Assembly: GCA_944319795.1 (NCBI GenBank)
Contig: CALUFA010000025.1
Coordinates: 1-34,966, forward strand
Reading direction: 5' to 3'
Length of the DNA stretch: 34,966 nt
From: an uncultured Prevotella sp.
Lineage (GTDB): Bacteria > Bacteroidota > Bacteroidia > Bacteroidales > Bacteroidaceae
A program made the translations under genes and the position numbers. Positions 1 to 6,676 of the stretch are shown here, piece by piece. The notes beneath the pieces are model-generated. The model was not told where the DNA came from. It did no database searches and saw nothing but the letters and a program-made list of their open reading frames with translations. Position 1 is the stretch's first letter. Every line of letters starts with the position of its first letter.

Positions 1-914
1 CCGCTGCCCTCCATCGCGTCGACGGCGTTTTTGCATAGGTTTTCTATCACCCACTCGAACAGCGAGGCGTTAATCCTGATGATGATGTCGTCGGGCGGAA
101 AGTCTTTTATGAACTTCACTTTCGACGAAGTGCGGCGGTCCATGTACTCGATTACGTGCGCCATGACCTCGGTAAGGCTCGCCGGCACGGGCTCGGGCAG
201 CGAGCCTATCTTCGAGAAGCGTTCGGCTATCAGCTCGAGACGCCTCACGTCCTTGTCCATTTCGGGTATCATTGCGTCGTCGGGATAGCTCTCCTTCAGT
301 ATCTCCACCCATGCCATAAGGCTCGATATGGGCGTGCCGAGCTGGTGGGCGGTCTCCTTAGACAGGCCCACCCACACCTTGTTCTGCTCTGCGCGCTTTG
401 ACGTCAGCAGGGCGAATATGGCCACCACGACGAACAGCATCACCACCCCGAGCTGTATGTAAGGGTATGCGGCCAGTCGCTTCAGCATCACCGAGTCGTC
501 GTAACACACGTCGATGTAGCCGTCTTTGGCGCTGTCGCCGAGGGCTATCCTTATGTAGCGCCCCTTGTCGTGCAGCGAGGCGCTTACCGTTTCGGCCTGC
601 GCTGTGCTGTCTTCGTATGTCTCTCCCTTCAGCTTTACGTTGCGGAAGGTCTGCACGTTGCCGTCGGCGTCGGTCACGATTACGGGTATCGTGTTGTTCT
701 CGTTTATCACCTTGAGCACGAGGTTAAGGTCGGTGTTCTCGTCGGCTGTGTTGAGCGCCCTCATAGCCTCGGCCCATACTTCCATCTTGTTGCGCTCCTC
801 GTCGGCCAGTTCGCGCACCAACGCGTTCGACACTACGAGCGAGGCCACGGCTATTACAACCGCGGCTACGACGAGGATTATCTTCACATGGCGTATTCTG
901 TCAGTCCATTGCAT
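1..914 (-). CDS. Sensor histidine kinase, C-terminus cut by window edge
   Basis: Membrane sensor kinase of a two-component system; the stimulus cannot be told from sequence. I read 304 residues from the ATG at 912-914 with no stop before the window edge. There is a membrane segment at about residues 10-33, a periplasmic sensing region of about 120 residues without a recognised fold, and a second membrane segment at about 152-172. The phospho-acceptor box follows (KETAHQLGTPISSL), with the likely autophosphorylated His at residue 190. The beginning of the ATPase N-box (ENLCKNAVDAMEG, Asn 292 and Asn 296) is present; the G boxes lie outside the window. The HQLGTP form is common in Bacteroidales kinases. 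No response regulator is visible, so it may lie beyond position 1. The gene is divergent from the BlaI-type repressor, with about 240 bases between start codons. No consensus promoter was found for it. Confidence 0.93.
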   Translation of the reverse strand, partial: MQWTDRIRHVKIILVVAAVVIAVASLVVSNALVRELADEERNKMEVWAEAMRALNTADENTDLNLVLKVINENNTIPVIVTDADGNVQTFRNVKLKGETYEDSTAQAETVSASLHDKGRYIRIALGDSAKDGYIDVCYDDSVMLKRLAAYPYIQLGVVMLFVVVAIFALLTSKRAEQNKVWVGLSKETAHQLGTPISSLMAWVEILKESYPDDAMIPEMDKDVRRLELIAERFSKIGSLPEPVPASLTEVMAHVIEYMDRRTSSKVKFIKDFPPDDIIIRINASLFEWVIENLCKNAVDAMEGS

Positions 915-1049
915 ACATATTTATAACGCATTTTGCCGCCCGATATTGCCTTTACGGGGGAGGGAAGGTGAGTAGACGGTGAGGCAGGGCCGGCGTTCGG
1001 GCGGCTTTTCAGCCGTTGAACGTATAATATTAGTTAAACGACTATGCTG

Positions 1050-1104
1050 TTTAGTTACTTTTTCGGCGAAACGTTTGGATGTTACTAAAACTTTTAGTTA
1101 CTTT
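1050..1104 (+). promoter_or_regulatory. Candidate BlaI-family operator
   Basis: Positions 1081-1101 form a 21-base palindrome with a single mismatched pair (left arm GTTACTAAAA, right arm TTTTAGTTAC). It fills the spacer between the -33 and -7 elements, the usual place for a repressor site. The 12-mer TTTAGTTACTTT occurs exactly at 1050-1061 and again at 1093-1104, 43 bases apart, about four helical turns. A third partial TTAGTTA lies at 1030-1036. BlaI/MecI repressors bind comparable dyads at their own promoters. Binding here is inference. Confidence 0.6.
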
Positions 1105-1105
1105 G
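1074..1105 (+). promoter_or_regulatory. Bacteroidota-type promoter for the blaI-like operon
   Basis: A TTTG -33 element at 1074-1077 and a TTACTTTG -7 element at 1098-1105 (one mismatch to TAnnTTTG) are separated by 20 bases, the expected spacing. Transcription would start near 1112. That lies downstream of the GTG at 1110 and favours the ATG at 1152 as the start of the next gene. Confidence 0.7.
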
Positions 1106-1151
1106 CGTCGTGAAGTTGAAAGCAAGTATTAATCCTGTAAAACACGAAGAA

Positions 1152-1520
1152 ATGAAACCACTTACGAAACGCGAAGAAGAGATAATGGAGCGCTATTGGG
1201 AGAAGGGCGGCATGCACATACGCGAGCTTCAAGCCCTTTACGACGACCCGAAGCCGCACGTCAACACGCTGTCGACGCTCGTCCACATCCTCGAGGACAA
1301 GGGCTTCCTGGCCCACAAGGCCGTTACGGCGAAGAGTTACAAGTATTTCCCCGTGCTGTCGCGCGACGACTACCGCCGCGGTTCGCTGAAGAACGTTGTC
1401 GACAAGTTCTTCGGCAAGTCGTACCTCGGCGTCGTATCGGCTCTCGTAAAGGACGAGGACGTATCCTTGGACGACCTGCGCGAGCTTATAAAAAAGGTAG
1501 AGGAAGGCGGTGAAAGGTGA
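1152..1520 (+). CDS. BlaI/MecI/CopY-family transcriptional repressor
   Basis: A 122-residue winged-helix repressor, the usual length for the family. It opens with the typical MKPLTKREEEIMERYWEKGG segment. A recognition region (HVNTLSTLVHILEDKGFL) and the wing (HKAVTAKSYKYFPVLSRDDYRR) follow, and the C-terminal part would mediate dimerisation. In the family, the partner M56 membrane protein triggers inactivation of the repressor and opens the operon. I chose ATG 1152 over the in-frame GTG at 1110 because the promoter -7 element ends at 1105. The stop codon falls inside a GGTGAAA tandem tract. The partner gene begins 306 bases downstream. The regulated target may be only this operon, because no beta-lactamase gene is present in the window. 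Confidence 0.9.
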   Translation: MKPLTKREEEIMERYWEKGGMHIRELQALYDDPKPHVNTLSTLVHILEDKGFLAHKAVTAKSYKYFPVLSRDDYRRGSLKNVVDKFFGKSYLGVVSALVKDEDVSLDDLRELIKKVEEGGER

Positions 1521-1549
1521 AAAGGTGAAAGGGTGAAAAGGTGAAAAAG
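1509..1549 (+). repeat. Short tandem repeat, unit GGTGAAAA
   Basis: Five consecutive 7-8-base units of GGTGAAA(A/G) start within the last codons of the repressor gene and run into the intergenic region. Similar GAAGAGTGAAGA-type tracts occur near 18980 and 19090. Confidence 0.85.
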
Positions 1550-1644
1550 ACAGCAAAAATCTTACAACCAAACAATCTTATGACCGTAAAACGCTCATAA
1601 CCCAACGGCCGTACAACCCTAAAACCGCATGACCGCATAACCGT

Positions 1645-1825
1645 AAAACCGTATAACCCCACAACCGTAAAACCTCATAACCGCAATAAACCTTACGTCC
1701 CCATAACCGTAAAACCGTATAACCCCACAACCGTAAAACCTCATAACCGCAATAAACCTTACGCCCCCACAACTTCAAAACCGTATAACCACACAACCGT
1801 AAAACCTCAAAACCGCAAAAAACAT
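1645..1825 (+). repeat. 66-bp tandem repeat, about 2.7 copies, made of AACCGTAAAACC-like subunits
   Basis: Copies begin at 1645, 1711 and 1777, each opening with AAAACCGTATAACC. The first two differ at only a few bases near their ends; the third is shorter and more diverged. Each copy is itself built of short AACCGTAAAACC-like subunits, and degenerate subunits extend upstream to about 1560. The plus strand is almost free of G. The 306-base gap between the repressor and M56 genes (1521-1826) consists almost wholly of this and the GGTGAAA tract; no promoter or terminator was seen in it. Confidence 0.9.
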
Positions 1826-1826
1826 C

Positions 1827-3500
1827 ATGGGACTGTTTTTCATATACTCGCTAAAGGTAGCGCTGTGCCTCACGGCGTTCTACCTTGTCTACAAACTGCT
1901 GCTGAGCCGCGAGACGTTCTACGGGTTCAACCGAGCCGTAGTATTATGCATCATCGGCACGTCGCTCTTGCTCCCGTTGGTGCATGTAAGCACCGAAGCG
2001 CCGGCGGCCGGCCTCGGCGGATTCGTCGTAGTGGAGGGCGTTATAGCAGAGGCCGTGGCGGCCGAACCCTCCGGCTTCAGCGTGACGGCGGCCCAAGTGT
2101 GCTTCGCCATATATATAATAGGTGTGGCGTTTTTCGCCCTTCGCTGGGCGTGGTCGCTCTTCAGCCTCGTCAGGTTGGTGCGTGGCGGACGGGTGGTGAG
2201 CCGCGACGGCGGCGTGCGCGTAATCGTTGTAGGGGGCGACGTGCCGCCGTTCAGCTGGATGGACAACATCGTCATAAGCGCAGCCGACTATGCCGACAGT
2301 CCCGAATGCATACTAGCCCACGAGCGTGCGCACGTTGCCGGCCGCCATTCGGTAGACATAATGGTGTGCGACGCGTTGATAGTAGTGCAGTGGTTCAACC
2401 CCGCCGCGTGGCTGCTTAAGGCCGAGCTGCAGGCCCTGCACGAGTATGAGGCCGACCGGGCCGTGCTCGCCTCGGGCGTTGACGCACGCTCTTACCAGAT
2501 GCTGCTGATACGTAAGGCCGTGGGCGACAGGCTCTTTTCTATGGCAAACAACCTTAATCAATGTTCACTTAAAAATAGGATTACTATGATGTTGAAAAGA
2601 AAATCAAATCCGTGGCGGCGTGGGAGAAGCCTCCTCGCCGTCCCGGTTGCGGCCTTCGCCGTAGCAGCTTTCGCAACGCCTAAGGCCGAGAGCCTGAGTT
2701 CGGAAATTGAGAATGAGAGCAACGCTCTTGTAAGCAGCGTGGCGCCTGTGGTGAAGGCGCAAGTGGTAAGAACGCCGCAGGCTGAGGCCAAGGACTCCGA
2801 TGACATAAGCACGGACGAGTTTGTAGACATGATTACGGAAGGATTTGTGTCGAAGACTGATGCCGACGGCCTTGTTGCCTATGACGACTCTACGCGCGGC
2901 GTGGCTTTCAAGGGCATGCAGATAATTGTCGACGAAAATGCGAAGGGCGGCGCGCCGTCAGAAGGTTACGACGAGTCGGCCGAGTTCCCCGGCGGCAACT
3001 CGGCGCTGAGTAATTGGCTTTGCGCGCAAATGAGGTATCCCGAAGCCGCGGCGAAAGCCGGCAAGCAGGGCAGCGTTTACATGATGTTCGTCATCGACAA
3101 GGACGGTAACGTAACACAGCCGAAGGTGGTAAAAGGCGTAGACCCCGCCCTCGACGCCGAGGCGTTGCGCATGGTGAAGGCCATGCCGAAGTGGAAACCG
3201 GCCAAACTCGACGGCAAGCCAGTGGCCGTAAGATACGCCCTGCCTATAAGGTTCAGGATTGACGATGGGGGCATCGATGCCGTCGATGCGTCAACACTGC
3301 CCAAGCAAGGCGACGGGACTTTCAATGGTACCGCCCTTTACGTGGTCGACGGCAAGCCTGTCGGTAACGTATGCACGCTGAAGCCTGCCGAGGTGGTTAG
3401 CGTCAAGTTGTATAAGGACAAGGAACATACCACCGACAAGTACGGCGACGCGGCCAAGAACGGCGTGATTATGATTACCACCAAGAATGCCGGGAAATAG
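1827..3500 (+). CDS. BlaR1-like M56 metallopeptidase with TonB C-terminal and plug-like domains
   Basis: An inner-membrane zinc peptidase, the likely signalling partner of the BlaI-type repressor upstream. Of 557 residues, membrane segments lie at about 4-24, 36-54, 90-116 and 268-284. The M56 active site is HERAH (residues 165-169), followed by the conserved NPAAWLLKAEL and HEYEAD segments (about 191-210). The C-terminal half is outside the peptidase core. About residues 386-478 match a TonB C-terminal domain (AEFPGGNSAL, MRYPEAA, GSVYMMFVIDKDGNV, ALPIRF). Residues 500-557 resemble a TonB-dependent-receptor plug (YVVDGKP, VVSVKLYKDKEHT, YGDAAKNGVIMITTK). No penicillin-binding sensor domain is visible, so this is not a classical BlaR1. 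It could sense an envelope state and also contact outer-membrane partners; that is inference. The start follows the repeat tract directly. Confidence 0.88.
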   Translation: MGLFFIYSLKVALCLTAFYLVYKLLLSRETFYGFNRAVVLCIIGTSLLLPLVHVSTEAPAAGLGGFVVVEGVIAEAVAAEPSGFSVTAAQVCFAIYIIGVAFFALRWAWSLFSLVRLVRGGRVVSRDGGVRVIVVGGDVPPFSWMDNIVISAADYADSPECILAHERAHVAGRHSVDIMVCDALIVVQWFNPAAWLLKAELQALHEYEADRAVLASGVDARSYQMLLIRKAVGDRLFSMANNLNQCSLKNRITMMLKRKSNPWRRGRSLLAVPVAAFAVAAFATPKAESLSSEIENESNALVSSVAPVVKAQVVRTPQAEAKDSDDISTDEFVDMITEGFVSKTDADGLVAYDDSTRGVAFKGMQIIVDENAKGGAPSEGYDESAEFPGGNSALSNWLCAQMRYPEAAAKAGKQGSVYMMFVIDKDGNVTQPKVVKGVDPALDAEALRMVKAMPKWKPAKLDGKPVAVRYALPIRFRIDDGGIDAVDASTLPKQGDGTFNGTALYVVDGKPVGNVCTLKPAEVVSVKLYKDKEHTTDKYGDAAKNGVIMITTKNAGK

Positions 3501-3522
3501 TAATAATGCTCTCTCTTAATAC

Positions 3523-3561
3523 AAGGCGTGGCGGCTCTTACGGGCGTAGCCGCGCCTTTTT
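3523..3561 (+). terminator. Rho-independent terminator after the M56 gene
   Basis: Arms AAGGCG...CGGCT (3523-3536) and AGCCGCGCCTT (3548-3558) pair with a three-base bulge and are followed by a short T run. It lies 20 bases after the stop codon. Confidence 0.65.
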
Positions 3562-3618
3562 GCACGCCTTTCGGCCGCGTGTTTTGCTCCGTTGCGTAAG
3601 GTGTTGAGGCTCAATGTG

Positions 3619-3709
3619 TTGCAAAAGGCCGTCTTTCGCATTCCAAAAGGCTACCTTTTAGAGCGTAAAAGGTAGCCTTTTGCAACGTAAAAGGTAGTCT
3701 TCCGCAACG
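3619..3709. repeat. Palindromic repeat array A, 22-25-bp units
   Basis: Four units of the type TTGCAAAAGGCCGTCTTTCG follow one another, with the centre varying (GGCCGTC, GGCTACC, GGTAGCC, GGTAGTC). Two adjacent units form a perfect 16-bp hairpin (3645-3660 with 3666-3681, loop GAGCG). Related arrays lie at 8215-8313 and 17858-17947. The rest of the 489-base gap 3501-3989 holds the terminator above, a GC-rich stretch with small overlapping dyads (about 3769-3800), and the promoter below. No gene was seen in it. Confidence 0.85.
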
Positions 3710-3867
3710 TGAACGGCCGCGTATCTGATTCTTAAGAGCGTGCCTGCGCCCGGCCCTGCGGTCTTATCCGCAACCACGGTGGCGGATTCCCGTGGGGCGT
3801 ATCCGGCCGAACGTATGTTATGCGAATGAACATAAATATGCAAATATCAAATGTTTTTGCCGTTAAT

Positions 3868-3900
3868 TTATGCTTGTATGAAAAATAATTTGTAACTTTG
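3868..3900 (+). promoter_or_regulatory. Promoter of the DUF177-rpmF-fabH operon
   Basis: An exact TAnnTTTG -7 element (TAACTTTG) at 3893-3900 is followed by C, as in the Bacteroidota consensus. A weak -33 match (TTTA, 3868-3871) lies 21 bases upstream. The implied leader of about 80 bases contains a small hairpin, GATGC-GTGCA-GCATC. Confidence 0.75.
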
Positions 3901-3989
3901 CAGCCCAAAGAATCGTGCCGCCCAAGGCCGATGCGTGCAGCATCCGTGACGGGCAGGGGCACTCGTTGCTGTTTCATATAACTTAAACG

Positions 3990-4523
3990 ATGTACAGTTT
4001 AGAGCCCTTTAAGATTGATTTGAACGGTCTGAAGGAAGGCGTGACCACTTTCGGATACGACTTGGACGACGCTTACTTCGAGGCGGTTGAAGCCCCCGAA
4101 GTAAGGCGCGGTTGCGTGCATGTCGGCCTGACGGCCAACCGTGCCGGCGGCGTTTTCCGCCTCGACTTCCATGTCGAAGGCACCGTTCATGTGCCGTGCG
4201 ACCTCTGCCTCGACGACATGGAGCAGCAGATAAGCGCCGACAACAGTCTTACGGCACGCCTCGGAGAAGAATATTCTGAAGACGACGACCTCGTAACCGT
4301 CGGGAAGGACGAAGGCCTGCTCGACGTTTCATGGTATATTTACGAGTTCATAGCCCTCGCCATACCCATTAAGCATGTGCATGCACCTGGAAAATGCAAT
4401 CCTGCGATGATTAAGGTTCTCGAAGAACACTCAGCTGCCCGAAGCAGTGATGGCGGTGGCGAACCGGCGGCGGACTCGCGTTGGAGTGAATTGGAAAAAT
4501 TAAAAACAATAATTAAAGATTAA
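3990..4523 (+). CDS. DUF177 (YceD-family) protein
   Basis: A 177-residue cytoplasmic protein of the YceD/DUF177 family, which is found beside rpmF across bacteria and is linked to 23S rRNA or large-subunit maturation. Visible marks are the CDLC pair (VHVPCDLCLDDMEQ, about residues 68-81), the acidic region EEYSEDDDLV and the conserved segment YEFIALAIPIKHVH followed by GKCNPAM. The C-terminal tail (after about residue 145) is polar and probably flexible. It is the first gene of a compact operon, six bases before rpmF. The biochemical role is not settled for the family. Confidence 0.88.
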   Translation: MYSLEPFKIDLNGLKEGVTTFGYDLDDAYFEAVEAPEVRRGCVHVGLTANRAGGVFRLDFHVEGTVHVPCDLCLDDMEQQISADNSLTARLGEEYSEDDDLVTVGKDEGLLDVSWYIYEFIALAIPIKHVHAPGKCNPAMIKVLEEHSAARSSDGGGEPAADSRWSELEKLKTIIKD

Positions 4524-4529
4524 AAGAAA

Positions 4530-4715
4530 ATGGCACATCCTAAAAGAAGACAGTCAAAGACTCGTACACGTAAAAGAAGAACTCATGATAAGGCAGTAGC
4601 TCCCACGTTGGCAGTATGCCCCAACTGCGGCGCTTATCACGTTTACCACACGGTTTGCCCCACATGCGGCTACTACCGTGGAAAGATAGCTATCGTCAAG
4701 GAAACGGCTGAATAA
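4530..4715 (+). CDS. rpmF: 50S ribosomal protein L32
   Basis: Large-subunit protein L32 of 61 residues, the normal size. It starts with the diagnostic MAHPKRRQSKTRTRKRRTHD. It has two CxxC pairs (CPNC at 30-33 and CPTC at 43-46), so it is the zinc-binding form, which in several bacteria has a zinc-independent paralogue. The stop codon overlaps the fabH start by one base (TAATG), which suggests translational coupling between a ribosomal protein and fatty-acid initiation. Confidence 0.97.
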   Translation: MAHPKRRQSKTRTRKRRTHDKAVAPTLAVCPNCGAYHVYHTVCPTCGYYRGKIAIVKETAE

Positions 4716-5734
4716 TGGAGAAAATAAACGCAATAATCACCGGCATCGGCGGTTACGTTCCCGACTACGTGCTCAACAACGACGAGCTGTCGAGAATGGT
4801 CGACACCAACGATGAATGGATTATGACGCGTGTCGGCATCAGGGAACGCCGCATTCTCACCGAGGAAGGCCTCGGCACCTCCTACATGGCGCGCAAAGCC
4901 GCCAAGCAACTGCTGAAGAAAACCGGGGCCGACCCCGACTCGATAGACGCCGTCATCGTATCCACGTCGACGGCCGACTATCCCTTCCCGTCTACGGCTT
5001 CGATCGTCATCGGCAAGCTCGGGCTTAAGAACGCCTTCGCCTTCGACTTCTGGGCCGCATGCTGCGGATTCCTCTACTCGATGGACGTGGCAGCCTCGAT
5101 GATACAGTCGGGACGCTATAAGAAAATCATCGTGATAGGAGCCGACAAGATGTCGTCGGTCGTCGACTATAAGGACCGCAGCACATGCGCGCTCTTCGGC
5201 GACGGCGCGGCAGCCGTGCTGATGGAAGGAACGGCCGAGGAAGGCATCGGAGTGAAAGACTCCTACTTCCGCGCCGACGGCAAGGGCCTGCCCTTCCTGC
5301 ACACAAAGGCCGGCGGTTCTGTCTGTCCTCCCACCCATTTCAGCGTCGACCACCGCTTGCACTACCTCTACCAAGAGGGCCGCACGGTGTTCCGTTACGC
5401 CGTTACGAGCATGAGCGACGACTGCGCCCTCATAGCAGAGCGCAACGGGCTGAACAAGGACAACATCCGGTTCATAGTGCCCCACCAGGCCAACATCCGC
5501 ATAATCGAGGCCGTGGCAAAGCGCTTGGACGTACCTATGGAGCAGGTTATGGTCAACATCGAGCACTTCGGCAACACCAGTGCGGCCACCATCCCGCTCG
5601 CCCTTTGGGAGTACGAGCACTTGCTCAAGAAAGGCGACAACCTCATCATGACGGCTTTCGGCGCAGGCTTCGTGCACGGCGCAGCCTATTATACTTGGGC
5701 ATACGACGGAGCCGAGGCGGCAATTGCGAAATAA
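4715..5734 (+). CDS. fabH: 3-oxoacyl-ACP synthase III (FabH)
   Basis: Condenses an acyl-CoA primer, acetyl-CoA in the typical case, with malonyl-ACP to start fatty-acid synthesis. The 339 residues match the family length. The catalytic triad is visible: Cys116 in WAACCGFLYS, His257 in PHQANIRI and Asn287 in GNTSAATIP. The nucleophile is followed by a second cysteine where most homologues have serine (AACSGF), a minor peculiarity. The N-terminal TNDEWIMTRVGIRERR motif is also typical. It overlaps rpmF by one base. In E. coli plsX sits between rpmF and fabH; here it is absent. A strong terminator follows 21 bases after the stop. Confidence 0.97.
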   Translation: MEKINAIITGIGGYVPDYVLNNDELSRMVDTNDEWIMTRVGIRERRILTEEGLGTSYMARKAAKQLLKKTGADPDSIDAVIVSTSTADYPFPSTASIVIGKLGLKNAFAFDFWAACCGFLYSMDVAASMIQSGRYKKIIVIGADKMSSVVDYKDRSTCALFGDGAAAVLMEGTAEEGIGVKDSYFRADGKGLPFLHTKAGGSVCPPTHFSVDHRLHYLYQEGRTVFRYAVTSMSDDCALIAERNGLNKDNIRFIVPHQANIRIIEAVAKRLDVPMEQVMVNIEHFGNTSAATIPLALWEYEHLLKKGDNLIMTAFGAGFVHGAAYYTWAYDGAEAAIAK

Positions 5735-5754
5735 ACATCTTATATTCATAACAC

Positions 5755-5792
5755 AAAAGGGCCACGCCTTCATTCCGAGGCGTGGCCCTTTT
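5755..5792 (+). terminator. Strong rho-independent terminator after fabH
   Basis: A perfect 15-bp stem (AAAAGGGCCACGCCT with AGGCGTGGCCCTTTT) and an 8-base loop, with T-rich sequence at the 3' side. The A/T flanks are symmetric, so it could act on both strands. Confidence 0.93.
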
Positions 5793-5800
5793 ATTTTGCC

Positions 5801-5851
5801 GTTAAACCCAAATCGGTTCATTAGACCGTAATGAACCGATTTGGGTTTAAC
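5801..5851. repeat. Perfect 23-bp inverted repeat, loop GACCG
   Basis: Arms 5801-5823 and 5829-5851 are exact reverse complements (right arm opens TAATGAACCGATTTGGG). The stem is AT-rich and has no adjacent T run, so it is not an ordinary terminator. It lies eight bases beyond the fabH terminator and about 20 bases before the next promoter. Confidence 0.9.
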
Positions 5852-5871
5852 AAGTTTTCACTGCCGGTTGC

Positions 5872-5902
5872 CTTGCGTTCCGCCCTAAAAGCATTATCTT
5901 TA
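5872..5902 (+). promoter_or_regulatory. Promoter of the SIMPL gene
   Basis: A CTTG -33-like element at 5872-5875 and TATCTTTA at 5895-5902 (one mismatch to TAnnTTTG) are separated by 19 bases, giving a leader of about 20 bases. Confidence 0.6.
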
Positions 5903-5929
5903 TAGCCGTAAAACCAAACCAACGGCATT

Positions 5930-6628
5930 ATGAGCAGAGTGAAAGAAGCCGCCCTGATAATGATAGGACTCATCGTTTTGGGCATATTCATCGAGTCGGG
6001 TCTTGAGAGTTTTTCGGACAAGGACCGCAAGGTCACGGTGAAAGGACTGTCGGAACGCGAGGTCGACGCCGACAAGGTAACCTGGCCGATAATGACTAAA
6101 GAGCTGGGCGACGACCTGCCTTCGCTCTACACGCGCATAAACGCGACGACGGCGAAGGTTACCGATTTCCTGAAGAAGAACGGCGTTAAGGATTCCGAAA
6201 TCAGCGTGAACGCGCCCGTGGTGGTCGACCTTAACGCCGAGCGTTACGGCGTGCAACGCCACGACTACCGTTATAATATAACGTCGACGGTTACGGTTAC
6301 GTCGCGCAACGTGAAGTTGGTGCGCTCGATAATAGCGCGCCAGGGCGAGCTGTTGAAGCAGGGCGTGGCCGTGGTCGACGGCGGATACGGCAACGGGGTG
6401 GTGTATGAATACGTGTCGTTCCAGCAGATGAAGCCGAAGATGATGCAGGAGGCGATAAGGAATGCCGAGCAGACTGCGCGCCAGTTTGCCGAAAACAGCG
6501 ACAGCAAGATAGACAAGATACTTAATGCCGGGCAAGGGCAGTTCTCGATTGAGAACCGCGACGGCAATACGCCTTACATAAAGAAGCTGCGCGTGGTGAC
6601 TACGGTGACGTATTCGCTTAAGGACTGA
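5930..6628 (+). CDS. SIMPL (DUF541) domain protein
   Basis: A 232-residue protein with one N-terminal membrane segment or uncleaved signal (about residues 7-23, IALIMIGLIVLGIFIE-like) and a SIMPL domain over the rest. Family marks include the VTVKGLSEREVDADKVTW opening strand, the FLKKNGVKDSEISV segment and the closing TTVTYSLKD. SIMPL proteins are envelope-located; stress-related roles have been proposed but no reaction is known. The gene has its own promoter and ends 48 bases from the convergent regulator gene. Its last 144 bases recur in diverged form at 17672-17815, on the far side of the accessory block. Confidence 0.87.
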   Translation: MSRVKEAALIMIGLIVLGIFIESGLESFSDKDRKVTVKGLSEREVDADKVTWPIMTKELGDDLPSLYTRINATTAKVTDFLKKNGVKDSEISVNAPVVVDLNAERYGVQRHDYRYNITSTVTVTSRNVKLVRSIIARQGELLKQGVAVVDGGYGNGVVYEYVSFQQMKPKMMQEAIRNAEQTARQFAENSDSKIDKILNAGQGQFSIENRDGNTPYIKKLRVVTTVTYSLKD

Positions 6629-6676
6629 CGTCCCTCCGGCGGCAAGCGTTGCTGCGGCCGGGGGCGCCGTGCGGCG

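Noticed and set aside
1110-1151. GTG start at 1110 for the BlaI-type repressor
   Set aside because: The promoter -7 element ends at 1105 and transcription should begin at about 1112; the ATG at 1152 gives the usual family length.
1578-1796. Minus-strand reading frame of 72 residues with 22-residue repeats (GYTVLRLWG type) over the 66-bp tandem repeat
   Set aside because: It exists because the repeat period is a multiple of three and the strand lacks stop codons. There is no promoter or family resemblance, and it lies inside an operon on the other strand.
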